A DNA stretch of 64,000 bases from Mya arenaria (Eukaryota > Mollusca > Bivalvia > Myida > Myidae), in the NCBI RefSeq assembly GCF_026914265.1, contig NC_069135.1, positions 32,780,756-32,844,755 on the forward strand, written 5' to 3'. A program made the translations under genes and the position numbers. Numbering within the stretch: the stretch's first letter is position 1; every line of letters begins with the position of its first letter. The notes under the pieces are model-generated. The model ran no database searches and was not told the origin of the DNA. It worked only from the letters and a program-made list of their open reading frames with translations. Below, one piece after another: positions 1-11,217 of the stretch.

Positions 1-693
1 AGAATATAATTAAATTATCTCCATATAAGCATAATCATGTTTGCTGTATGCTAGCTTCAATCCTTTCTTTTGTGTTCAATGTTTGCCAGTATATGTTGGC
101 AATATTTGTGAGCTATCAAATTTCTGTCTTTTGTTGCGAGACGTTTGCCAAGATAATTTGGCAATATATATGAGCTTTAAAAACACTTCTGTATTTATCA
201 CATGACTGGTTAGGTGACCGGCAACATGAAATAACAGTCAACAGAAAAAAAATCATCATGACCTCATAAATACCGTAAATTCCCTAATTATCACATACGT
301 AGGAATGTCCATGAAATGTCCTGAAATATAATATTTCCTCTAAAAGTAACCCTTAATTAATAATATTGAAGATTAATTTAATAAAAAACATGATTTAAGG
401 TTGACTTTAAATTACATATTATACTGTATTACATGTCCATGATAATATATGCCAGGTATAACCCTTCTGTCTTAGGTTAAAAAAATGATTGTCCGCATAT
501 GGTGGCAATAAATCCAAGCTTCAACCCTTCTGTCTTTAGTTGCGTGATATTTTCATGAATATGTGCAATATGTGCCAGCTTCCTACCTTTGTAAAGCTTC
601 AATTGTTTATCAAGCAGCCTACTTTTTATTTTATTCATTTTTCATGTGATCCAGATAATATTCCATTGTCAATCAAATCAAAAAGCATTATTG
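1..693. other. AT-rich intergenic sequence with a faint degenerate repeat
   Basis: No gene is seen. A degenerate motif with TTTGCCA, TTGGCAAT, AGCTTCAA and TTCTGTCTTT recurs near 47-190 and again near 447-620, spaced roughly 75-85 bases where adjacent. It looks like an old decayed tandem repeat. Short open frames here show no coding character. Confidence 0.4.
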
Positions 694-697
694 TTAA

Positions 698-1053
698 AGC
701 TGCAGTCTCACAGATGAAATGTTTTGACCACTTTCTTATTTTTTGTCTTGGAATGAGCCAAATTTTTGCGAAAATCCATGGAAACCAGTCATATAAGTCT
801 GCTGACAAACATTTAGATTGCAGATTTTTATATTTAAGATAAGAAAAATGATGTTTTATGCCCTATTTTAAACTATTAGTAACGGTTCAAGCCATAAAAC
901 ATAAATTTTTGAAAAGATATATGTAAATCTAGAATCAGATTTTTGTCAGCAATTTTATATCATTGGTTTGCATATATTTAGGCAAAAATTTGCTCTTTCT
1001 AACACAAAAAATAAAATAAAGTGTAAAAATGGTATATCTGTGAGAGTGCAGCT
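698..1053. mobile_element. TTAA foldback miniature element, first array copy
   Basis: The copy runs from AGCTGCAGTCTCACAG to GTGAGAGTGCAGCT and is flanked by TTAA on both sides (694-697 and 1054-1057). The two halves are inverted copies of each other around a central TAACGGTTTAAGCC-like turn. Similar copies sit in each unit of the array. TTAA duplication suggests mobilisation by a piggyBac-like transposase; no ORF is present. Confidence 0.75.
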
Positions 1054-4000
1054 TTAAGAGGGGCACCCATTTCGAAGCATGTGGGTCACAGCCTGGATCA
1101 AGCTTTCTTGGTACATGTATGTCAATTAGAAATGCAGGAAACAAACTAAGCTAGTCTGAAGGTAGTTTGTGATATTGAATTCAGGGATAGGTAATTTAAT
1201 GAAAAAATTGAAGCTACTCTCTTGATGTACTTTGTCAAAGATTAAAACGAAGATATAATGAAGTACATGTATGTCAAAGCATATAGAACTGGTAAGGGTC
1301 TATATTTATCAAATCATTATAATTGGTCAAGAATAAAATGTATTTGTATTCATACCAGTTTTGATGCATTGTAACTTGCAGTACTTTTTCCTTTCCTGGT
1401 GATGTTCTGTGGTGCGGCAGATCTCTGAGGCCGGGCTTAAAGCTGCACTCTCACAAATTGAATGTTTTGTCACTTTTTTCTTTTTTCTCTTGGAATGAGC
1501 CAATTTTTGCGAAAATCCATGGAAACAGTTATATAATGCTCCTGACAAAAAATTTAGATCACAGAATTTTATTTAACTTCAAAAATTGATGTTTTATGCA
1601 TTTTTCTTGTTTATAACGGTTTACGCCATAAAACATTAATTTTCGAACTGAAATATGAAAATCCGCGATCTGATCTTTTGTCAGCAATTTTATATCATTG
1701 GTTTGCATATATTTACAAAATAATTTGCTCTTTCCAAGACAAAAATTAAAAAATTGTAAAAATGGTAAATCTGTGAGAGTGCAACTTTAAGAGGGGCACC
1801 CATTTCGAAGCATGTGGGTCACAGCCTGGATCAAGCTTTCTTGGTATGTTAATTAGAAATGCAGGAAAGAAACAAAGCTAGTTTGTAGGCAGTTTGTGAT
1901 ATTGAATTAAGGGATATGTAATTTAAAGTAAGAGTTGAAGCTTCTCTCTCAATATACTTTCTCAAAGATTAAAATGAAGATATAATGAAGTTTGTCAAAG
2001 CTTATAGAACCGGTAAGGGTCAATATCTATCGAATCATTATAATTGGTGGAGCAAAACAAAAAAGTATTTGCATTCATGCCAGATTTGATGTATTGTAAC
2101 TTGCAGTACTTCTTTCCTTTCCAGTTGATGTTCTGTGGTGCAGCAGATCTCTGAGGCCGGGCTTAAAGCTGCACTCTCACAGATTGAATATTTTGACAAC
2201 TTTTTTTTCTGTCTTGGAATGAGCCATTTTTTTAAAAAAAACCATTGAAACCAGTTATATAAGACTGATGATAAAAAATTAGATCGCAGGTTTTTATTTA
2301 ACTTCAAAAATTGATGTTTTTATGCAGTTTTCTTAAACTGTTAATAACGGTTTAAGCCATAAGTGTTTTGAACAGAAATATGAAAATCCGCGATCTGATC
2401 TTTTGTCACAAATCTTATATCATTGGTTTGCAAATATATACGCAAAAATTTGCTCTTTCCAAGACAAAAAATAAAAAATATGTAAAAATGGTTATCTGTG
2501 AGTGCAGCTTTAAGAGGGGCACCCATTTCGAAGCATGTGGGTCACAGCCTGGATCAACCTTTCTTGGTATGTCAATTAGAAATGCAGGAAACAAACTCAG
2601 CTAGCGTGTAGGCAATTTGTGATATTGAATTAAGGGATATGTAATTTAAAGTAAAAGTTGAAGCTACTCTCTCGTGTACTTTCTTAAAGATTAAAATGAA
2701 GTATGTCAAAGCTTAGAGAACTGGTAAGGGTCAATATCTATCGAATCATTATAATTGGTGGAGCAAAAAAAAAAGTATTTGCATTCATGCCAGATTTGAT
2801 GTATTGTAACTTGCAGTACTTCTTTTCTTTCCAGTTGATGTTCTGTGGTGCAGCAGATCTTTGAGGCCGGGCTTCAAGCTGCACTCTCAAAGATTGAACG
2901 TTTTGACAACTTTTTTTTCTGTCTTGGAATGAGCCATTTTTTTTGAAAAAAACATTCAAACCAGTTATATAAGACTGCTGATAAAAAATTAGATCGCAGA
3001 TTTTTATGTAACTTAAAAAATTGATGTTTTTATGCAGTTTTCTTAAAATGTTAATAACGGTTTAAGCCATAAACATTTGATTTGAACAGAAATATGAAAA
3101 TCTGCGATCTGATCTTTTGTCAGAAATCTTATATCATTGGTTTGCAAATATATACACAAAAATTTGCTCTTTCCAAGACAAAAAATAAAAAATATGTAAA
3201 AATGGTTATCTGTGAGAGTGCAGCTTTAAGAGGGGCACCCATTTCGAAGCATATGGGTCATAGCCTGGATCAAGCTTTCTTGGTATGTCAATTAGAAATG
3301 CAGGAAAGAAACTAAGCTAGCGTGTAGGCAGTTTGTGATATTGAATTAAGGGATATGTAATTTAAAGTAAAAGTTGAAGCTATTCTCTCAGTGTACTCTC
3401 TCAAAGACTAAAACGAAGATATAACGAAGTATGTCAAAGCTTATAGAACTGGTAAGGGTCAATATCTATCAAATCATTGATTGATGGAGCAAAAAATGTA
3501 TTTGTATTCATACCAGTTTTGATGCATTAAAACTTGCAGTACTTCTTTCCTTTCCAGTTGATGTTATGTGGTGCGGCAGATCTCTGAGGCCGGGCTTAAA
3601 GCTGCACTCCAACAGATTAACCATTTTCTAAGACAAAAATTAAAAAAGTTGTAACTGGTAAATCTGCGAGAGTGCAGCTTAAAGAGGGGCACCCATTTCG
3701 AAGCATGTGGGTCACAGCATGGATCAAGTTTTCTTGGTATGTCAATTAGAAATGCAGGAAAGAAACTAAGCTAATGTGTAGGCAGTTTGTGATATTGAAT
3801 TTAGGGATTAGTAATTTAATGAAAAAATTGAAGCTGCTCTCTTAATGTAGGGATAGGTAATTTAAAGTAAGAGTAGAAGCTTCTCTCACAATATACTTTC
3901 TCAAAGATTAAAACAAAGATTGGATCTAAAAAAGGTCAATCTGTGAGAGTGCAGCTTTAAGAGGGGCACCCATTTTGATGCATATGGGTCACAGCATGGA

Positions 4001-4286
4001 TCAAGTTTTCTTGGTATGTCAATTGGAAATGCAGGAAAGAAACTAAGCTAGTATGTAGGCAGTTTGTGATATTGAATTAAGGGATAGGTAATTTAATGAA
4101 AAAATTGAAGCTGCTCTCTTAATGTACTCTGTCAAAGATTAAAACGAAGATATAATGAAATATGTCAAAGCTTATGGAATTGGTAAGGGTGAATATCAGA
4201 TTCTATCGAATCATTATAATTCATGGAGCAAAAAAATGTATTTGTTTTCATACCAGTTTTGATGCATTGTAACTTGCAGTACTTTT

Positions 4287-5190
4287 TAGCTCGACTATTC
4301 GCAGAATAGGTGGGCTATACTACTCGCCCCAGCGTCGGCGTCCGGTTAAAGTTTTAGGGCAAGTTGGGATTTGCACTTATAAGTCCAATACCCTACATTC
4401 AATTGACTTAATTCTTCATGCAGTTGTTCAGGACCATCACATGATGAGGTTAGATAACTCCATATCATTCTTTACACAGATTATGGCCCCTGATTGGCTA
4501 TGGAACTCAGGTTAAAGTTTTAGGGCAAGTTGGAATATTTATTAATAACTTTTATATCCTTTGTTCAATTGACTTAATACTTCACACAGTTGTTCAGGAC
4601 CATCACACAATGAGGTTACATAACTCCATATTATCCTAAATACAGGTTATAACCTCTGATTGACTTAGGTTAAAGTTTTAGGCAAGTAAAAGTTAAGGGC
4701 AAGTTGGGATTTTAATAAAAAAAACTTCTATATCGTTCATTAAATGCACTTAATAAAATTCAAAATTATTTACGACCATCTTACAACAAGAAACATAACT
4801 GTTTAAAGCCTAAAAACAAATTATGGCCCTTGAATTTTTTATTTTTTTTTTTTATTTATTTTTTTTTTATTTCCTTTGAAAGGCATATTGTTTTAAGCCT
4901 AAATACAAATTATGGCCCTTGAATTTTTTTATTTATTTTTTTAATTTCCTTTGAAATGCATATTTGTATATATTCTTAACCACATTTTCATAATGGTAAA
5001 TCAAGTTATTTGAATGAGTTGCGTCATTGTTTGGGCGGGCCGGTGGGAGGGCAGCATCAAAGTCACCTTATGTATCGAATAATTTTAGTTAGGTTTGACA
5101 TAAAGAGACCAAACTTGGTATTATTACATCGTTATTGTATTCTAAGACAAAGCGGCGCAGTTGAGCGCGCTGTCTTACGACGGCTCTTGT
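4287..5190 (+). mobile_element. Helentron-like non-autonomous element, family A, inserted in the satellite
   Basis: It starts TAGCTCGACTATTCGCAGAA in a T-run. Its core repeats the phrase GTTAAAGTTTTAGGGCAAGT. It ends with a subterminal inverted copy of the start (AGTTGAGC), a hairpin (GCTGTC, loop, GACGGC) and CTCTTG followed by TTT. The unit interrupted reads GCAGTACTTTTTCCTTTCC in other copies, so insertion was into a T-run without other duplication. These traits match Helentron-associated elements. Related copies are at 60173-61284 and, on the minus strand, 34713-35516. Confidence 0.65.
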
Positions 5191-7049
5191 TTCCTTTCCA
5201 GTTGATGTTCTGTGGTGTAGCAGATCTCTGAGGGCGAGCTTTAAGCAGCACTCCCACAGATTGAATGTTTTGACAACTTTTTTTATTTTTTGTCTTGGAA
5301 TGAGCCAATCTTGCGAAAATAAATAGAAACCAGTTAAACAAGACTGCTGACAAAAATGTTCAATGCAGATTTTTATATTTAACATCAAAAACATATTTTT
5401 TATGCATTTTTCTTAAACTTTTTATAATGGTTTAAGCCATAAAACATTAATTTCCGAACGGAAATATGAAATTCTGCAATCTGATCTTTTGTCAGTTATC
5501 TTATGTCATTGGTTTGCATATATTTTCCCAAAAAATTGCTCTTTCCAAGACAAAAAATTAAAAAAAATATGTAAAAATGGTAAATCTGTGAGAGTGCAGT
5601 TTCAAGAGGGTCACCCATTTCGAAGCATATAGTCACAGCCTGGATCAAGCTTTTTGGTATGTCAATTAGAAATGCAGGAAAGAAACAAAGCTAGTGTGTA
5701 GGCAGTTTGTGATATTGAATTTAGGGATAGGTAATTTAAAGTAAAAGTTGAAGCTTCTCTCTCGTGTACTTTCTCAAAGATTAAAATGAAGATATGATGA
5801 AGTATGTCAAAACTTATAGAACTGTTAAGGGTCAATATCTATGCAATCATTATAATTGGTGGAGCTAAAAAATGTATTTGTATTCATACCAGTTTTGATG
5901 CATTGTAACTAAATGCAGTACTTTTTTTTCTTACCAGTTGATGTATTGTGGTGCAGCAGATCTCTGAGGCCGGGCTTAAAGCTGCACTCTCACCGATTGA
6001 ATGTTTTGAAAACTTTTTAATTGTCTTGGAATGAGCCAATTTTTGCGAAAATCCATTGAAACCAGTTTTTCAAGACTGCTAACAAAATATTAAAATCACA
6101 GATTTTTATGTAATTTCAAAAATTGATGTTTTATGCATTTTACTTAAACTGTTTATATCCGTTTAAGCCATAAAACATTAATGTTCGAGCAGAAATATGA
6201 AAAACTGTGATCTGATCCTTTGTCAGCATTCTTATATCATTGCTTTGTATATATTTATGCAAAAATTTGCTTTCCAAGACCAAAAAAAAAAAGTTAAAAA
6301 GGTAGATCTGTGAGAGTGCAAGTTGAAGAGGGGCACCCATTTCGAAGCATGTGGGTCACAGCCTGGATCAAGCTTTCTTGGTATGTCAATTAGAAATGCA
6401 GGAAAGAAACAAAGCTAGCGTGTAGGCAGTTTGTGATATTGAATTCAGGGATAGGTAATTTAAAGTAAAAGTTGAAGCTACTCTCTATATAATGTACTTT
6501 CTCAAAGATTAAAATGAAGATATAATGAAGTATGTCAAACTTATTGAACTGGTAAGGGTCAATATCTATGCAATCATTATGAATGGTGGAGCTAAAAAAT
6601 GTATTTGTATTCATACCAGTTTTGATGCATTAAAACTTGCAGTACTTTTTTACTTTCCAGTTGATGTTCTGTGGTGCAGCAGATCTCTGAGGCCGGGCTT
6701 AAAACTGCACTCTCACAGATTGAACATTTTCAAAGACAAAAATTAAAAAAGTTGTAACTGGTAAATCTCTGTGAGAGTGCAGCTTTAAGAGGGGCACCCA
6801 TTTTGAAACATGTGTTTCACAGCATGGATCAAGCTTTCTTGGTATGTCAATTAGAAATGCAGGAAAGAAACTAAGCTAGTGTGTAGGCAGTTTGTGATAT
6901 TGAATTAAGGGATAGGTAATTTAAAGTAAGAGTTGAAGCTACTCTCTCAATGTACTCTCAAAGAATAAAATGAAGATATAATGAAATTTGTCAAAGCTTA
7001 AAGAACTGGTTAGTGTTAATATCTATCAAATCATTATAATTATTGGAGC

Positions 7050-7340
7050 TAATTTCTGTGAAGGGTTATTTGACATTTCGCAAAATTCTGTGATGCTGAA
7101 TTCAAGGATTTATTTTGCATAGTTGGCAATAGTAAATGTTATGAATGCTGACTTGTCATTTTATTTTAATTACTCAGATATTAATCTTTAATTGAGTTTT
7201 TCTGATGATGTAAGGCATAGTGCAGAGATTTAGTTTAGTAACAATATGATTTGATAGCACAGCTTAAGTGATGCTAGTAATCTCCAGTACTTAAGACAAC
7301 ATACCATTCATGTTTCTGTATCATTCCATCCTTCCTGCAG
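7050..7340. other. Unique spacer before the SERCA-like exon
   Basis: AT-rich sequence with no repeat recognised. It ends in a pyrimidine tract and CTGCAG acceptor, so it reads as the remainder of an intron upstream of the SERCA-like exon at 7341. Confidence 0.4.
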
Positions 7341-9202
7341 GTCGAGACACCCTGTGTTACCTAGCCCTGACAACCATCAATGCAGGACCTTGCCTTGAGG
7401 ACATGGATTTGGAAGACTCGTGCAAAGTCATCGAAAATGAGGTATGCCTATGCCTATGGTTTTACTAATATGAGAGTTGAAATTGGTTTTTGCTAGCAGC
7501 TCTATTGGGACATCATTCTGTTTTCTTTTCTTACCAAAAACTTGTTTACAGTTGACATGATGAAGTTATGAAATGATTGAATGCATATGCATCTTGCTAC
7601 ATTTTTTATACGTACATGACATTGTTGCAGTGGTCGTGATGTTGGATCCTGCTTGTGGAGAAGTGGCTGAAATATCTCAATTTGGGACTGCCGGGCCTCT
7701 GGAATTCACCTCATCATCATCACTGGTGACAACAAGGTATTGAGATAGTTTTCTTAGATTTTAAAAATACAATATTTTGCAATATTGTAATATAGTTTTA
7801 AGGCGAACAAGGAAATCAAATAAATTCATCAACTTTGTTGTCAATAAACAGTAAAACTGTGGTTGTTTGAAGAGGTGGTCATTAAAGAAGTGGCCGTCGT
7901 TAAATAAGTGGCTATCAGTTGTGGTCAAAGCTTAGCCCTGACTTTTTTTTCTTCTAAATTCATATGAAATATACTGAATGACAGGAAAGGAAATTTGATA
8001 TGGTGTGAAAAACCAATTATATCAACTAAAGAATGATGGCTATTACTTGATGAGGGCATTTGATAAACAATTGTGAGAAGTTAATGATGAGAATTTAATT
8101 GTGATAAATATAAATAAGTAATAAACATAAATATGAATAAAGGGCTACATAAGGGTCCTGGTTGAACATCAAAATCTTAAAATAATTCCTGGAGAAGTCT
8201 TGAAAATGACAGCACGGAATTTGCACATAAGCTGGGTATCTCAAACTTCAATGCAGCCTCAAGCTGGCTGGACCAGTTGGAGTAGAGTGGTATCCACTTC
8301 TTGTCCATGTGTGGCGAATCAAACAAGACCTTTGAGTTCAAAAATGTAGACTGCAACAGTCGAAAGAAGAGCAAGGAACAGGTGACAGCACTAGTCTTGT
8401 TTGTGCAAACATATGTGGCACCAATAGTGGGTACTTCTTGTAATTGGCAAGGCTATAAAACCAAGATGTTTCAAGAATATCAAGACACTTCTCCTTCCAT
8501 ACAAGATCCAAAAATTGGCCTAAATTGATGCACAGTTGTTTACAGAATGGGTGACTAGGATTGATAGAAAGATGAGATGTTCTCACAGAAAGATAGCTCT
8601 TGTCATTGACAACTGCAAGGTACATCATAAACTCAAAACATTGACAAAAGCGGAGTAAGTGTTCCTGATGCCAGATACCACCAGCAAGACTCAGCTGATG
8701 GACCAAGGGGTCAATACATGCACAGATTTCAGCCTTACTGTTGATGATGCCATGCACCTTATAAAGCATTCATGGGAATGAATGACAGATAACAGGATAA
8801 ATGATTGCTCTTGTCATGCTAACATCAGATTAAGGTTGTAGCCAGGTGTCCTCAAGCAATCACAGTTTTAGTTTAATGCATTGTTAACAGCCATTAGTTA
8901 GTGTCAAATGTAATTGTGTTTCACATTTTCAAAGGCACATGACTTGTTCTTTTATGCTGATTTTGTAAATTTGGCTGATTATCTTGACTTTATTGCAGGC
9001 TACTATTGAAGCTATCTTTGAAAGAATCGGAATCTTCAGTGAGACATAATCAATGTCTGTCATTTATGGGCCGCAAGTTGGATGATTTGCCCCTGATGAC
9101 CAGAAGTCAGCGTGTATGAGAGCCTGTCTATTCGCCAGTGTTAAACGCGCACATAAGAGCTAGATCTTGGAGAACCTGCAGGAAGGAGAAACCTCACCCA
9201 TG
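7341..9202 (+). pseudogene. SERCA calcium-ATPase pseudogene fragment, exon-intron layout retained
   Basis: Three exon-like blocks keep splice sites. 7341-7441 encodes GRDTLCYLALTTINAG then LEDMDLEDSCKVIENE, matching the P-type Ca2+-ATPase stretch before the hinge, and ends at a GT donor. 7631-7736 encodes VVMLDP and, in another frame, LIIITGDNK, the conserved TGD motif of the phosphorylation domain; one codon of VVGMLDP is missing and the frame is broken between the two parts. 8999-9202 encodes ATIEAIFERIGIFSE, then in a shifted frame DDLP and CMRACLFASV followed by ILENLQEGE, with a stop at the expected KSKI position. The N-terminal pump, phosphorylation site and transmembrane C-terminus are absent. 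Retained introns show a duplicated genomic fragment rather than a retrocopy. Confidence 0.85.
7737..8998. other. Pseudogene intron with unassigned minus-strand coding-like segment
   Basis: Near 7850-7925 there is a decayed pogo-type end (CAGTAAAACTGTGGTT and AAGTGGCC phrases). On the minus strand 8769-8338 is open for 143 residues (CIDPLVHQLSLAGGIWHQEH, PFCKQLCINLGQFLDLVW) and continues in a second frame from 8374 to 8177 (WIPLYSNWSSQLEAALKF). The composition looks protein-like and the frames overlap as after a single shift. I do not recognise the family; it may be an inserted relic of a gene or of a larger element. Confidence 0.3.
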
Positions 9203-9249
9203 GTAGGTTAGTATTTAAAGCTGAAGTCTCTTGCATTTAAACAAACAGG

Positions 9250-10303
9250 GTGTTTAATACTTTTACCCGCAGGGTACAAGTGTACAAGCGATGCCATCCA
9301 GGATGTTTTCCACTCAATAACTTAAGAATCTTTTGCCCAATCATCACAAAATTTGGTCAAAATGTGTATTGGCATAATATCTTTGACAAGTTTGATAATC
9401 AGCCATATTGCTTAAGTCACTTGTCATATTGCAACCAAACTTGGTATATTGAAGGAGTTTATAGAGACCTTTCATGGGATTGTGTTTGGGGCTCTAAGAT
9501 TCATGGTCAAGATCAAGGTCACTGTTTCTAAAAATTGAAAAATGGTTAGTACTGAATAACTTAAAGATGATGTTATCACGTGATATTACCGAGGTAGGTG
9601 TACAACTTAATTATGTCACACGATTAGAGTAAGCCTTTGTAGCTCAGTGAGTGCGACCCTGGACTACAATTTTGGCGACACAGGTTAGAACCCGGTTTCC
9701 GACACAATTTTTTTTTTACATTTTGGTACTTTTTTTACAATTATGATATCAAAGCGTAACACATTCTATTAGATAATTGTCCTGAGATTAGTTACAGAAT
9801 TATTTTTTTCGGGGTGCCAATACTTGAGAAAGCCCCTTTAAGTAAGGGTTGACATATTGTGACCAAACTTGGTATATAGGAAGAGATTATGGAGACCTTT
9901 CTTTTGATTGTGTTTGGAGCCCCTAGGGTCAAGGTTACTGTTATTAAAAATAGATAACAGTGTGGTACTTAAAATATCTTTAGTTAGGGTTGACCTATTG
10001 TGACCAAATTTGATATGTAGGATGAGTTTATGAAAGACTTCCATGTGATTGTGTTTTGGGTCCCTAGGGTCAAGGTCAAGGTCACTGTTAGCAAATGAGA
10101 AAAAAACAGTTGAAACTGAATCTCACAACAAATCTTAAGTTCTGTTAATTATTGAAAACCTCGTTTTGTCACATCATGGCGTTCTTTGTCTACTTTTTAT
10201 TTTTACTTTTTTAATTGCTTTATCAGGCACGTATAACATTAGTGTATTCATTTCTTAGACAAAGCGGCATAGTCGAGCCTGCTGTCCTACACAGTTCTTG
10301 TTT
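9250..10303 (+). mobile_element. Helentron-like element with tandem core, decayed
   Basis: Copies of a core about 120 bases long contain TATTGTGACCAAACTTGGTA and GGTCAAGGTCACTGTT (near 9430, 9855 and 9990). The right end is AAAGCGGCATAGTCGAGCCT, a hairpin, then TTCTTG and TTT, as in family A. A tRNA-like SINE sits inside at about 9633-9710. The left end is not sharply defined. A related right-hand fragment lies at about 20104-20280. Confidence 0.5.
9633..9710 (+). mobile_element. tRNA-like SINE head
   Basis: The segment has an A-box-like TAGCTCAGTGAGTGCG and a B-box-like GGTTAGAACCC, followed by a poly-T stretch. The cloverleaf is imperfect, so a functional tRNA is unlikely. It reads as a decayed SINE within the flanking repeat. 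Confidence 0.4.
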
Positions 10304-11217
10304 GAACGTATTCTTGTAGTTTTTTGTTGTCATCTATGTCTTAATTGTATCATACTTTAATCTTTTGCCAATCTTAACAATATTAGAATGAAACTTGTGA
10401 TCAACGACCATCCACTTGTGTGTGGTAGGGCCCATCGCTTAAAACACTTCAATGGTAATATTCACTGATACGAGAATTATGTAATAAGGAGACAAGTAGT
10501 GCGCTGAGGTTCCTTTATTGAACACATAACAAACATTAAAACATATAAATTATTTAGCTATGTATATACATAAGGCACAATGTACACAATGATCTCTCGC
10601 TGTCATATACATGTACATAATGCTATATTGTGTCTCTATTATGACATGAAACATGAATATTTATTTATATGATCATTGGTGATTTATTTGACCATTTGAT
10701 TACTTACATGCATATAATTCTCTATTTGTAAATGTATAGTCTATTGTATTTGTTAATAAACTAAAAAACTAAAAACTATAAAAATACAGAAAACATTTGA
10801 CCTTAAACCATCAAATAAAAATAAAAATGTTTGCCAGTAAGAGGACGACATTTACCCATTTATGACTAAATACACAAACATTCACATTAATACCATGTAT
10901 TTTAATACTATTTGTGACAGGTTTTTTTTTAAATGCTTAAGTATAATTGTATGAAATGGTGTAAAAATCATTATTAATAAAAGGTCTTAAACCAAAAAAA
11001 ATTAAATTCTTATGTCATAAATACTGGTTTGTGTTTGAAACTGGTTGCCTTATTGAAAATATTTTTTGATTTCAATTTTACCATTGTCAGTCATTTGATT
11101 AGAATGTATAAAGCCCTATTGAAAATAAATTTTAATTTCAATTTTACCAGTGTCAGTCAATTGATAAGAATGTATAAGTCTTCTTCAAACGAAGTTTTTT
11201 TTTTCCAAATGTGACTT
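10304..11217. other. AT-rich stretch with one local duplication
   Basis: No gene is seen. Around 11042-11180 a segment of about 65 bases containing TTTCAATTTTACCA and TGATTAGAATGTATAA is tandemly duplicated with several mismatches. The rest is unremarkable. Confidence 0.4.

Larger units (their letters stand above)
698..7049. repeat. Satellite-like array of about 720-bp units carrying a foldback element
   Basis: Nine copies of the anchor GAGGGGCACCCATTT occur near 1061, 1791, 2514, 3230, 3685, 3962, 5606, 6329 and 6791. Full units are about 715-730 bp: a TTAA foldback element (about 355 bp), about 95 bp of exon-like sequence split by it, and an intron-like spacer. The units near 3600-3680 and 6705-6783 carry the same internally deleted foldback element, leaving about 80 bp, so units of two types were amplified. 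The left edge falls exactly at a foldback element whose outer flank (1-693) is unrelated. The right edge is in the spacer near 7049. A Helentron-like element interrupts the array at 4287-5190. Confidence 0.85.

Noticed and set aside
7341-9202. Active SERCA gene
   Set aside because: Frames shift within exons, a stop interrupts the third block, and most of the pump is missing.
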